Shown here: piece by piece, positions 40,276 to 51,400 of the stretch
Numbering within the stretch: position 1 is the first letter of the stretch
Layout: every line of letters starts with the position of its first letter
Origin: a bacterium
Lineage (GTDB): Bacteria > Fidelibacterota > Marinisomatia > Marinisomatales > UBA1611
Direction: 5' to 3'
Assembly: GCA_004321745.1 (NCBI GenBank)
Contig: SGYO01000005.1
Span: 1 to 64,000, forward strand
DNA length: 64,000 bases
Notes under the pieces: model-generated
What the model saw: the letters and a program-made list of their open reading frames with translations, nothing else
Told to the model about the DNA's origin: nothing
Database searches by the model: none
Made by a program: the position numbers and the translations under genes

Positions 40276-41162
40276 TTTATTTACTCGTTTTCATGTCGCC
40301 TCTTTTAATCAATGCGCAGATATTGATTACGGATTTATCGGATGGGATCAATGATCAAGGTATATCAATAAAATACATTGATGGAGCTAAAGAATATTTC
40401 AAAGGTTTTGCTTTTAACTATTATCCAAATGGTAACAAAGAACTGAAAGGTAGTTATAATCGAGGTTTAAAAGATGGGAAGTGGGTTTGGTGGTATCCTA
40501 ATGGTGAGAAATATAAAGTCGGTTATTATGTAAAGTCTATGGAGGATAGTATATGGGAATGGTGGTTTTCAAATGGACAATTGATGAAACGAGGAAAATA
40601 CAAAAATGGTAAAAAAGAGGGAAGATGGAGTGAGTGGTATGAGAATGGGAAATTAGCCAGCTCTTTTGGATATATGGATGATAAGCCTAATGGGAAGTGT
40701 CTTAAAAAATACAAAAATGGTAATAAACAGATTGAGATAATGTATAATTATGGTATTAAGAGCGGTATTGAGAAAGAATGGAATGATTATGGCCTTCCTA
40801 AGTATGAATATAATTGGAAAGATGGACTGAAAGATGGAGTTCAGATATTATGGGGTAGTACTGGATTAATTTTAAAAAAGCAAAGATACTCAAAGGGAAT
40901 GCTTCATGGAGAATTTATAGATTATTATGTAGATGGCCAAAAATCTGTAATTGGTAATTATAGATTTGGTGAAAAACATGGCCAATGGACTTATAATTAT
41001 AAAGATGGTGTAATTGCATTAAGTGGCAATTACAGGAATGGAGTCCCAAATGGTTCATGGTTTTGGATAAGAGCCAACAAGTCAGAGATGGTAAATATAG
41101 ACTCGCCAGATACAGAGTGGGTAACAAAAAGAATTAAAGAGTGGGAAAGTATATATAATTAA
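40272..41162 (+). CDS. Exported MORN/YwqK-type repeat protein
   Basis: Repeated 'YPNG...G.Y.NGKK.G.W..WYENGK' units; signal peptide. Confidence 0.8.
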   Translation: MIYLLVFMSPLLINAQILITDLSDGINDQGISIKYIDGAKEYFKGFAFNYYPNGNKELKGSYNRGLKDGKWVWWYPNGEKYKVGYYVKSMEDSIWEWWFSNGQLMKRGKYKNGKKEGRWSEWYENGKLASSFGYMDDKPNGKCLKKYKNGNKQIEIMYNYGIKSGIEKEWNDYGLPKYEYNWKDGLKDGVQILWGSTGLILKKQRYSKGMLHGEFIDYYVDGQKSVIGNYRFGEKHGQWTYNYKDGVIALSGNYRNGVPNGSWFWIRANKSEMVNIDSPDTEWVTKRIKEWESIYN

Positions 41163-42844
41163 TAACCAATAGCTGATGTTTCATCTCTGCAATCTGTGCC
41201 ACCATATAATCCATCATCCTCGATAATAATTCCATTCGCGACACCCATATAGCCATAGGTTTTTATTGTGTGACCACGCGATTGTAAATTTTTAATGATA
41301 TCCTTTGAGATTCCATTTGGCTCAATGTACACTGTGTTTTCTGGTAGCCATTGATGGTGAATTCTAGGTGCACAAACTGCTTGTTTGATGTTCATATCAT
41401 GAATAAATACATTTAATATACATTGTAAAACAGTAGTAATTATTTTAGACCCGCCGGGTGAGCCAATTGTCATAATAGGGGCGCCATCATACATGATAAT
41501 AGTTGGAGTCATGGAACTTAGTGGTCTTTTGTTTGGTTCAATAGAATTTGCTTTGCTACCTACTAGACCCCAAAAGTTTGGAGTTCCAGGTTTGATAGAA
41601 AAATCATCCATTTCGTTATTTAGAAAAAATCCAGCTCCTGCTACGATATGTTTATTACCAAAATTTTGATTTAACGTACTTGTCACTGACACTGCGTTAC
41701 CATCGTTATCTACGATAGAATAATGAGTCGTTTCATCGCTTTCATTATCATTATAAATCCCTGAAAATACTTCTTTACTAGGAGTATGTGACTCCATAGA
41801 CAAGTTTGAAATCCTCTTTTCCGCATATTTTTTTGACAAGAATAAATCTCTAGGATTATTCCAAAAATCAGGATCCCCAAGATGCTCTGCCCTGTCGGCA
41901 TAGGCGCGTTTTGCAATTTCAGTTAATAGATGTATATAGTCAGTTGAATTCCAACCTAGAGTATCTATTGGAAAATTCTCTATAGCATTTAGCATATGAA
42001 TCAATAAAAGTCCCCCTGAACTAGGAGGCCCCATTGAAATCACTTCCAAACCTTTAAATGTCCCAATTACTGGTTCACGATAAACGGATTGATATGCCTT
42101 TAAATCATTATGAGAAATAAGCCCATTGCCTCGTTCCATTTCTTTTATAATTAGCTTAGCGGTTGTACCATTGTAAAATCCACTTATACCAAATTTTGAT
42201 ATTCGCTTAAGTGTCTTCGCTAAGTCTTTTTGCACGAAGACGTCTCCTTGTTTCCAAGGACTTTCATCATGTTTGATAAATATTTTTGCGGCGGCATCAT
42301 TCTTAGTAAATGCAGTTTTATAGTGGTTGTAAAGGTCTGCACGCCTTTTAGATAAAACATATCCTTTATCTGCTAATTTAATCGCTGGGGCTAATAATTG
42401 TTGCAAACGAATGTTTCCAGATCCATGATCTTTCCAGGCGGTTAACAAGCCATGCACTGTCCCTGGAACACCGCTAGAAGCTCTTGATGTTAATGACATT
42501 TGAGGAATTACCGAGCCTGCCTTATCTAAGAACATATTTTTGGTTGATCTAGTTGGTGCTTTTTCTCTATGATCTTGAGAAAATATTTGGCCTTTTGATG
42601 TAGCGCCAATCATAAAGCCACCACCGCCAAGGTTACCGTTTTCAGGGCAAGTTACTGCTAGAGCAAACCCAACAGCTACAGCAGCATCTATGGCATTCCC
42701 CCCCTTCTGAAGTATTTTAATACCAGCAGACGATGCCTCATGATGTAAAGAAACGACCATTCCACTTTCAGAATATACTGGATCAGGGTAAGCGGCATAG
42801 TTTAGAGACAAACTAAAAAAGGCTAGAAAAAAATATTTATACAT
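41159..42844 (-). CDS. ggt: Gamma-glutamyltransferase
   Basis: GNLGGGGFMIG; DETTHYSIVDNDGNAVSVTSTLN catalytic Thr; GSPGGSKIITTVLQ. Confidence 0.92.
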   Translation of the reverse strand: MYKYFFLAFFSLSLNYAAYPDPVYSESGMVVSLHHEASSAGIKILQKGGNAIDAAVAVGFALAVTCPENGNLGGGGFMIGATSKGQIFSQDHREKAPTRSTKNMFLDKAGSVIPQMSLTSRASSGVPGTVHGLLTAWKDHGSGNIRLQQLLAPAIKLADKGYVLSKRRADLYNHYKTAFTKNDAAAKIFIKHDESPWKQGDVFVQKDLAKTLKRISKFGISGFYNGTTAKLIIKEMERGNGLISHNDLKAYQSVYREPVIGTFKGLEVISMGPPSSGGLLLIHMLNAIENFPIDTLGWNSTDYIHLLTEIAKRAYADRAEHLGDPDFWNNPRDLFLSKKYAEKRISNLSMESHTPSKEVFSGIYNDNESDETTHYSIVDNDGNAVSVTSTLNQNFGNKHIVAGAGFFLNNEMDDFSIKPGTPNFWGLVGSKANSIEPNKRPLSSMTPTIIMYDGAPIMTIGSPGGSKIITTVLQCILNVFIHDMNIKQAVCAPRIHHQWLPENTVYIEPNGISKDIIKNLQSRGHTIKTYGYMGVANGIIIEDDGLYGGTDCRDETSAIGY

Positions 42845-42860
42845 TAAATTATGTATTTAA

Positions 42861-44186
42861 TTACAACAGACTATCTTGAATGATTTTTAATATATTTTCT
42901 ACAGAATATCGATCTTGTTTTTGAGTATCTCTATATCTTATAGTTACTGTGCCATCATCAATTGTTTGGTGGTCTACTGTTATGCCAAATGGAGTGCCGG
43001 CCTCATCTTGTCTGTAATATCTTTTCCCAATTGATCCCTGTTGATCGTATAACACATTAAAATGAGGTTTTAAAACTTCAATGATTGACCTAGCTTTCTC
43101 CGGTAAACCATCTTTCTTTACAAGAGGACAAATAACCGCTTTTGTAGGAGCAATTTTAGGGTCAAATTTCATTACAGTACGGTTATTTTCCGTGTCCTCC
43201 CAATATGAATCAGATAATACAGCTAATAGCATTCTATTCAAACCAGCAGAAGTTTCAATAATGTATGGTAAATACCTTTCATTATTTTCTTGATCAAAAT
43301 ATTTTAGGTTTTTACCTGAAAATTCTTCGTGATTTTTTAAGTCAAAGTCTGTCCTATTATGAATTCCCTCAACCTCAGACCAACCAAAAGGGAAATTATA
43401 TTCAATATCCCATGCTTCTTTTGCGTAGTGAGCGAGTTCATTATCACCATGCTGATGGAATCTTAATTTTTCAGGCGAAATTCCAAGAACATCATCATAA
43501 AAGTCTAAGCGTTTTTGCTTCCATTCAATTAAGGCATTATCATCTTTACCAGGTTGAGTAAAATATTGCATTTCCATTTGTTCAAATTCTCTGGTCCTAA
43601 AAATAAAATTTCTTGCGATGATTTCATTACGAAATGCTTTGCCAATTTGAGCTATTCCAAAAGGAATTTTCATGCGGGTTGAGCCTTGCACTAGTTGATA
43701 ATTAACATAGATACCTTGAGCTGTTTCAGGCCTTAAATATGCTGTAGAGCCAGATTCTTCTAGCGGTCCTACTTGAGTTTTAAACATTAAATTGAATTGT
43801 CTAGGTGATGTCATTTTTCCAGTAGTGCCACATTTCGGACATTTCATATTCTCCCAATCTGTATTATCAATGTCATCTGCTAGTTCATCTGCTCTGTATC
43901 TAGCACCGCAATGTTTACAATCAACTAAAGGATCATGAAATTCCCCTACATGCCCAGATGCTTCCCAAATTTTTGGATGCATAAGAATGCCGCTGTCTAA
44001 GCCAACGATATTCTCATGATTCCTTGTCATCTCCTTCCACCAAGCATTAGCAATATTATTTTTTAATTCTACACCAAGTGGACCATAGTCATAAACTGCT
44101 CCAAAACCTCCATATATATCTGAGCTTTGGTAAACAAATCCTCTTTGCTTGCATAGTGATACTATCTTTTCTATCGTTTTGTTCAT
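42861..44186 (-). CDS. glyS: Glycyl-tRNA synthetase (dimeric type)
   Basis: FGAVYDYGPLGVELKNN; RPETAQGIYVNYQLV; FRTREFEQMEMQYF. Confidence 0.94.
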   Translation of the reverse strand: MNKTIEKIVSLCKQRGFVYQSSDIYGGFGAVYDYGPLGVELKNNIANAWWKEMTRNHENIVGLDSGILMHPKIWEASGHVGEFHDPLVDCKHCGARYRADELADDIDNTDWENMKCPKCGTTGKMTSPRQFNLMFKTQVGPLEESGSTAYLRPETAQGIYVNYQLVQGSTRMKIPFGIAQIGKAFRNEIIARNFIFRTREFEQMEMQYFTQPGKDDNALIEWKQKRLDFYDDVLGISPEKLRFHQHGDNELAHYAKEAWDIEYNFPFGWSEVEGIHNRTDFDLKNHEEFSGKNLKYFDQENNERYLPYIIETSAGLNRMLLAVLSDSYWEDTENNRTVMKFDPKIAPTKAVICPLVKKDGLPEKARSIIEVLKPHFNVLYDQQGSIGKRYYRQDEAGTPFGITVDHQTIDDGTVTIRYRDTQKQDRYSVENILKIIQDSLL

Positions 44187-46699
44187 TTCTTTTTTCGTCT
44201 TTTTTTACGAGGTCTTTTTGGCGCTGCCCTCTTTAAATTTATCAATTCTGTTGCTTCTTCTAAAGTTATTGAATTAGGGTCATTATCTGACTTAAGTGCC
44301 GCATTTACTTTTCCATCTGAGATATATGGTCCATATCTACCCTCTTTTAACACCAATTCTTCGCCAGTATCAGGGTGTTTGCCAAGTGTTTTAAGTTCGC
44401 TTGAGCCTCTTTTTGATTTGCTTAAAATTTCTACTGCCTCATCTAAAGTAACGGTTAATGGAGTAGCAGGGCCTATAAGTCTTGCATTGGATTTATCCAT
44501 TTTTAAATAAGGGCCATACCTTCCGTAATCAGCAGTTATTGACACACCTGTTTCTGGGTGCTCACCAACTGTCCTTGGTAATGAAAGTAATTTTACTGCC
44601 AGATCTAGATCTACAGATTCAATATCAGTCCCTTTTGGAATTGCTTTTCTCTTTGTCGATTCGCCCAGTTGCACATAATGGCCGTAAGGTCCTTTCTTTA
44701 ACAAAATATCTTCTTTTGTTTTTGGGTCTTTTCCCATCGTAGCATCTTTTCTTTGATCTTTGAAAAGTGAATCAATAATATCGTCTGTAAGATCTCCTAC
44801 AAATATATCTTGTGGAATTGATCTGGTATCTTCCTCTTTACGAAGATAAGGACCAAATTTCCCTATTCTAGCCTCAACGGTATCATCGTAACCGATAGGT
44901 AACGGTATTGTACATGCTTTTCCTATATCTACTTTTTCTTCTAGCATTTTCTCCAAGCCTAAATGAGCGTCATTCCCAAAATAAAAATCATTCATAAAAG
45001 GTACTGGCTCTAGTTCACCTCTAGATATTGCATCCAGTTCATTTTCCATCTTAGCTGTAAAATCTCTATCAACTAGAGTTGAAAAGTGGTTTTCAAGTAA
45101 TTGGGTAATTGCTAAGCCTAAGTAAGTAGGTGAGAGGTTACTTTTTGTCTTTTCCACATACCCTCTTCTTACGATAGTATCTAAAATAGAAGCAAAAGTA
45201 GAAGGTCTGCCAATGCCATTATTTTCCATTTCTTTTACCAAAGATGCTTCAGTAAATCTAGCTGGAGGTTTTGTTTGATGACTTTGAGAGCTAATCTGGT
45301 TACACATTAAAATTTCATTTTCAGACATCTCTGGTAATATTTTTTCTTTATTAGCAAGCTCTGCTTCTGGGTTGTCTTTACCTTCAACGTATATTTTCAT
45401 GTAGCCAGGAAAAACAATAGTTTGTCCACTAGCCCTAAAATCTGTATCGGCATTTGAAATTATGACTGAGGTTTGTTTTAGTTTAGCTGGGAGCATTTGA
45501 CTGGCAATTGTTCTTTTCCATATAAGATCGTATAGGTTCCCTGCATCTTTTCCAAGTTTTTTAGATACAGTATCAATACTCTTAAATATTTTATGGGCTG
45601 GACGAATTGCTTCATGGGCTTCCTGAGCGTTTTTAACATTCGTCTCATAATTATTTGGACTTTTTGGCAAGAAATCATCCCCGAACAAGTCGGAAACAAT
45701 ATGTCTTGATCCTTTTACAGCTTCATCTGACAAATGGGTAGAGTCAGTCCTCATATATGTTATGAATCCATTTTCATATAGCTGCTGAGCAACTCTCATG
45801 GTATTTTTTGCAGAAAAACGTAGTTTTCTGGCAGCTTCTTGTTGGAGTGTACTTGTAGTAAAAGGAGGCTTAGGGTTTGAAGTCCTTGGTTTCTCATCAA
45901 TCTTTTTTACCACCCAATTTCCACTATCTAATTTTGACAAAAGATCTTTTGCTTCTTTTTCATTTAGGATGATTACATCTTTATTTTTTAATGATCCTGT
46001 ATTTGAGTCAAAGTCGTTGCTAGATACGATTTTTTTGTCACCTATTTTGTTTAAGCTAGCTTCGAAGGCTGAATCTGAATTTTCTTTTTTCAATTCAACC
46101 TTTAAGCTAAAGTATTCTGTTTTTTTGTATTTTTGTCTTTTTCTGTCTCTTTCTATTATCATTTTTACGCAGGCTGATTGTACTCTGCCGGCAGAAAGAG
46201 TAGTATTAACAAAATTCATATTTTTTTGTAAAGTAGCCCATAGAACCGGAGATACTTTGTACCCAACTAATCTGTCAATGATTCTTCTAGTTTTTTGTGC
46301 ATTGATCATATTACTATCAAGATCTCTACTATTATTCATCCCCTCAGTTACGCCTGCTTTTGTGATCTCAGTAAATTCCACACGTTGTAATTTTTCATCT
46401 GGGACTTCACTAGCAAGATGAGCTGCAATTGCCTCACCCTCACGGTCAGGATCACTAGCAATAAAAACTTTTTTAGCTGATTTACTTTTTTTTCTTAGCT
46501 CTTTTATAAAGTCTTTTCTGTTCGGTAATACATCTAGTGTCATTTCAAAATTATTTTCAATATCTATGCCTAATTTGCTTGATGGGAGGTCTTTTACATG
46601 ACCGACGCAAGCTACTACCTCAAACTCACCATCGAGATATTGTTCAATAGTTCTGGCTTTTGATGGTGACTCTACAATTATTAGTGATTTTTGATTCAT
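44183..46699 (-). CDS. topA: DNA topoisomerase I
   Basis: LIIVESPSKARTIEQYL; ASDPDREGEAIAAHL; YENGFITYMRTDSTHLSDEA; C-terminal GRYGPYIS-type repeats. Confidence 0.95.
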   Translation of the reverse strand: MNQKSLIIVESPSKARTIEQYLDGEFEVVACVGHVKDLPSSKLGIDIENNFEMTLDVLPNRKDFIKELRKKSKSAKKVFIASDPDREGEAIAAHLASEVPDEKLQRVEFTEITKAGVTEGMNNSRDLDSNMINAQKTRRIIDRLVGYKVSPVLWATLQKNMNFVNTTLSAGRVQSACVKMIIERDRKRQKYKKTEYFSLKVELKKENSDSAFEASLNKIGDKKIVSSNDFDSNTGSLKNKDVIILNEKEAKDLLSKLDSGNWVVKKIDEKPRTSNPKPPFTTSTLQQEAARKLRFSAKNTMRVAQQLYENGFITYMRTDSTHLSDEAVKGSRHIVSDLFGDDFLPKSPNNYETNVKNAQEAHEAIRPAHKIFKSIDTVSKKLGKDAGNLYDLIWKRTIASQMLPAKLKQTSVIISNADTDFRASGQTIVFPGYMKIYVEGKDNPEAELANKEKILPEMSENEILMCNQISSQSHQTKPPARFTEASLVKEMENNGIGRPSTFASILDTIVRRGYVEKTKSNLSPTYLGLAITQLLENHFSTLVDRDFTAKMENELDAISRGELEPVPFMNDFYFGNDAHLGLEKMLEEKVDIGKACTIPLPIGYDDTVEARIGKFGPYLRKEEDTRSIPQDIFVGDLTDDIIDSLFKDQRKDATMGKDPKTKEDILLKKGPYGHYVQLGESTKRKAIPKGTDIESVDLDLAVKLLSLPRTVGEHPETGVSITADYGRYGPYLKMDKSNARLIGPATPLTVTLDEAVEILSKSKRGSSELKTLGKHPDTGEELVLKEGRYGPYISDGKVNAALKSDNDPNSITLEEATELINLKRAAPKRPRKKRRKKK

Positions 46700-46769
46700 T
46701 ATATTATGTTTGTAATTCTAGTTGCTGTTTGGTTTCGAATTTTGAAGATGTAAAATGTAAAGTAAAATA

Positions 46770-48029
46770 TTAAAATGTCAAACTTTTGAAATAAGAAATT
46801 ATTTTCTCAAGGTCTACTTTTTCTTGTTTTCCATTTTTTAGGTCCTTTAATTGTATTGTCCTAGAATTAAATTCGTCGTCCCCGATGATCATTACATAGT
46901 CAGCATTAGATTTATTAGCATCACGCATTTGCGACCTCATACTTCTCCTAAGAGTTTCACAAATCACTTTATATCCAATACTTCTCAATTGTTTAGCACT
47001 GTTTTGTAAAATACCTATAGCTTCATCATTAGTACAAATAGCGTATATAGTAGGAATTTTTGGGCTAATCTTTTTTCTATTTTTAGCTGCAATTATTACT
47101 CTTTCCATCCCTGCAGCAAACCCCACTGCAGGTGCATCTTTTCCACCCAATGATCCTACAAGACCGTTATACCTGCCACCACCAAGCAAAGCATCTTGCG
47201 CGCCCAAATTTTCTGAACATATTTCAAAAGTCGTTTGAGTGTAATAATCTAAACCTCTTACAAGAAGCGGGTCAATCTTGAACGGGATTTCTAAATCATT
47301 TAAAAATTTTTGGACTGAAAAGAAGTAGTTCTGATCATCTTTCGTATAAAATTGTTCAATTTTTGGCGCTGATTTAACTATTTCTATCTCATCTTTATTT
47401 TTTGTATCTAAAATTCGCAAGGGATTTTTTTCAAGTCTTCTTTGACTAACTTCTGATAACTTTGGGATGAAAGGATTTAGATACTTTACTAATTCACTTT
47501 TAAAGTTTTCTCTACAGGATTTTGAGCCTATGCTTGATAATTTTAGTTCCAAAGATTTGATCCCAAATGACTTAAGAATGTCCCAGCCCAAAGATATAAC
47601 TTCAGCATCTTGTTCTGGATTAGCACTACCTATAGCTTCTACACCAAATTGGTGAAATTGTCGTTGTCTGCCTTTTTGTGGCCTCTCCCTTCTAAATGAT
47701 GGTCCGATATAGTATAATCTTTGCAAAGGAGATTGCCCACCTAAATTATGTTGGATGTAAGATCTAACAACAGGAGCTGTCAATTCTGGCCTTAATGATA
47801 TGATTGACTTGTCTTTATCTTCCCATAAATACATTTCTTTTGAGACAATATCAGTCTCTTCTCCGACCCCGCGATTAAAAAGAGATGCGGTTTCTATTAT
47901 CGGTGTCCTAATTTCACTGTACCCATAAAGATTTGAAGTTTTATGGACTTGCATTTCTAATTCTTGCCAATCTTTAGTCTGGTTTGGAAGAATATCATGT
48001 GTGCCTTTTATAGATTTAACTTGAGCCAT
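46770..48029 (-). CDS. hisS: Histidyl-tRNA synthetase
   Basis: KGTHDILP; LLVRGLDYYTQTTFEI; ALLGGGRYNGLV. Confidence 0.95.
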   Translation of the reverse strand: MAQVKSIKGTHDILPNQTKDWQELEMQVHKTSNLYGYSEIRTPIIETASLFNRGVGEETDIVSKEMYLWEDKDKSIISLRPELTAPVVRSYIQHNLGGQSPLQRLYYIGPSFRRERPQKGRQRQFHQFGVEAIGSANPEQDAEVISLGWDILKSFGIKSLELKLSSIGSKSCRENFKSELVKYLNPFIPKLSEVSQRRLEKNPLRILDTKNKDEIEIVKSAPKIEQFYTKDDQNYFFSVQKFLNDLEIPFKIDPLLVRGLDYYTQTTFEICSENLGAQDALLGGGRYNGLVGSLGGKDAPAVGFAAGMERVIIAAKNRKKISPKIPTIYAICTNDEAIGILQNSAKQLRSIGYKVICETLRRSMRSQMRDANKSNADYVMIIGDDEFNSRTIQLKDLKNGKQEKVDLEKIISYFKSLTF

Positions 48030-48032
48030 TTT

Positions 48033-48362
48033 TTAATAGTCAATTCCAATCAGAGCTTCAACAGCTTTTTTTTCATAAAGTTTTGGGATGAAAATTCTAA
48101 CTATGTTATCGATCAAAGAATTGCCGCTAGTATTTAATGCTGAGCTAGCCCAATCAGATTTTGCATAGTGAGGTATCTCTTCATTATTCAAAATTTCAGT
48201 TATCATATCTGCTGTTGTACTACTATAAATTGGTTTCAAGGCTACCCATTGCATGTCAGGTATTGGGATATCGATTGAACAAGCATCTATTAGTTCTAAA
48301 TTGCAATCACCACATTTTTCATTGTTTTCAAAATATTCAGCATGGCATTTAGGGCATATCAT
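48033..48362 (-). CDS. Zinc-ribbon / DUF2007-like protein
   Basis: MICPKCHAEYFENNEKCGDCNLEL, then SSTTADMITEILNNEEIPHYAKSD. Confidence 0.6.
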   Translation of the reverse strand: MICPKCHAEYFENNEKCGDCNLELIDACSIDIPIPDMQWVALKPIYSSTTADMITEILNNEEIPHYAKSDWASSALNTSGNSLIDNIVRIFIPKLYEKKAVEALIGIDY

Positions 48363-48427
48363 TTTTTAATTTTAATAAATTTTATGTGCATAATTTGATA
48401 CGATTATAAATTAGAACAAATAGTTGA

Positions 48428-51400
48428 TTAGAACGGAGAGCTTGAGTAAACACCGCCTTTCTTTTCAACTTTTAGATCTTTCAAGGTGGGAGATTTTACA
48501 TTTAACCTAAAATAAACTCCTTGCCCAATCCCTCCTGGAGTCCAATTCAGTGACAATTCCCAACAATGTAAATCTCGATTAATGGAAATGTTGTGACTCA
48601 CGAGATCTTTTTTTATCATATCAAATCTTGCTCTATATGCAACTTTCCAATGTTTAGATAAATTTATATTCGAAGAGGTATTGACCCAAAAGGTTTTGGT
48701 TTCATTCAATGGGCTATAGGCACTGTAATTATAACTTAAACTAATATTTGTACTCCAAAGACTGCCATTGTTGATTGAGTTTTTAAAGTTATTAATTGGG
48801 TTTTCTAATCCAGGTCCTCCTAAGTCGTTATCTATACTACTAGAATCAGCTCTAAAGGCAGAGTTATTATCTCTGGTAGATTTGATTTTACCATTCAATC
48901 TAAACCCAGTTGAAAAACGAGCATTTGTTAATCTTGGGCTGATGATTCCATATTCGTTCTTTCTAATTTTTTCAATTCGCATATTTGATTGTTTATCAAA
49001 ACTATACAAGTCATGAGTTGTTGAAAGGTCGAGATTTAACTTCCCAAATATTTTTGATCTAAGTGATGATCTCAGGTTAGAGAATTTATATTTTTCTGCA
49101 GAAAAGTTGTAACTGCTGCTCATTCTTAAACTAAATAAGTCAAATTTTTTCTCTTCCTCGTTAATTATGGATTTTGCCTGAAATATATTGTTCAAAGAGA
49201 AATTAATGTTTTTCTGTTCATTTGACGGTGTTGAACCTGCCATTGTACCTGCGAATTTATCATGCTTAATTATTTCGCCAGTAGATAGGTCTTCATAATT
49301 ATCTATATATCCAAGATCATAACCTAAAATTGGTTTGGAAAAGTCAGGCGTCCATGAAAAACCAATAGATGGTGAAGCTACATGACGAATTACTTTTATT
49401 GGTCCAACAGGAATAGCGAACAGGCCATATAACTTTGTGTTTGCATTCAAAGATATATTTCCAGTAGTTCTGGACTTAAAGCCAGTTCTTTCAATTTTTT
49501 GGTAACTACTTAAAGAATCCACCCATATATTATCATAATATCTATTTACCCAGTTAGATCTAAAGTTAATATTTGGGTTTATATTAATATGCTTCAAAAT
49601 TTTTATTGGAGCATTCAATGAAGCTGTATGTGTCCAGCCCGCATCTTGAAATAAGGTGTCAATTGCATTTCCATTTTCGTCCCTTTGCCAATCATAAGAG
49701 TTAAGTGAATCAGAAAAAACCGACTTGTAATAATTTTTATCTTTTTTAGTGAAGTTAAATCCGTAATTCCAATTAATATTATTATACCATTTTTTATTAA
49801 GAGCTGAGGAAGGGAATAAAGAGCTTTGACCATGTCTAAATGAAATTTTTGGTAAAGTTTTATTCGAAATATTTATTTGTGATCCAGAATTAGTGGGACT
49901 AACAAAGTAGTTGCTAGCTCTATCTACTTTTTTATCTACTAGTAGATCTCGATTTGAATATAAATTTATACTTAATGAGTTTTTTGAATCAGGCCATCTT
50001 TTTGAGTAAGTTACATTCGAGGTAGCTTTTTGGTCCATCCTCTGAGCCACATTTAATCCGTAATTTCTATTATAATCACCATTACTTGAATAGGTTGTAT
50101 TTGCATTGAAATTTTGATTGTTTCTTAATTTTTGAGTGTGGTTCCATCTAACATTAAAATTACTATTCCTGTTTTCTTTTAAAGAAATTATATCTTCACT
50201 ATTTGATAAAAATTGTTGATTTCTAACATATAAGCTCCCACTGTATTTATACCTCAATCTATATTGATTTTTTATATTAAAAACTGCTCCCTGTCTATCG
50301 CCAAAACTCAGTGTAAATTTTGAGTCCCAATAATCATTCGGTGCCCAATAAAATCCTAGTCCATCAATGTATTGCCCTCTAGACTTACTCTCTCCATAAG
50401 CAGGCATTATCCACCCTGAATGTCTTCGGCCTCCTTGGTGTGGGAAAATAGCAAGAGGAATTCCGAAGAGTGGTATTTCAGCAATTTTAAGGATAATTGG
50501 TTTAGCAATAACCACATCATCTTGAATTATTTTCATTTTATTTGATTCAAAATGAAAGTGAGGGGTATCTAGATCACAAGTAGTAAAAATAGAATTTTTA
50601 ATGTAAATAGTTTTATCACTTTCGTTTCTTATCTCTTTCCCTTTATAAAAGCCATCATCAGCTTTTGTTTTCCCGTAATTTATTTTCCCTTTTTTGGTAT
50701 CTAAATTATATGTCATTTTATTACCAACCATCGGGTCCCGACCTTTTTCAATAATTGTAGGTTTAATAAATTGATTTATGGAATCGTGAGGTTGTTTTGG
50801 AAAAGCATTAAGAATTCTAGTGGGCCAATTGACTTCGATAAAGCCTGCTTTAAGATCTGTGTTTTCATGTTTAGCTTTTGCATTACCAATTAATTTTGTG
50901 GTTTCTGTTTTTAGAAAATAATCAATTCTGTCTGCTGAATAAATTAAAGGAAAGTCTGAATCATTTGTTTTTTTGTTTGGGACATATTCACCCTGAGATC
51001 CGCCTTCAACTACTATATCGTCAAGATTTTTTTCATCAAATCTCATTATTATGGTATCTCCTGAGGTAAGATTCTTACCTTTGTAGAGCGAATCTTCAAA
51101 TAGATGATAAGTCGTAGAGGCCATTCCGATTAATCTGAGTGAATCAAGGCTGCCGTTAATAAAAAAACCATTCAGCACTTTGCTGCTCATTCTATCTTCA
51201 AAGCTTATTAACGTATTTGAGGAATCAATGTTTAATTGATTATATCCAACCGAGGCACTAGTTATAAAAGCATTTTTTGGAATAAAAATTCCTTCAAGTA
51301 CTTCATCACTGTAATTTAATTTTATTTGATCTCCCTTAATTATGCGATCTTCGTTTGTTATTCTAGGCTTATGATTGAGAATAATTTTTTCATTTTTCGC

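Noticed and set aside
45798-46421. 207-aa plus-strand ORF antisense to topA
   Set aside because: Entirely antisense to a well-supported gene; hydrophobic low-complexity translation typical of a shadow ORF
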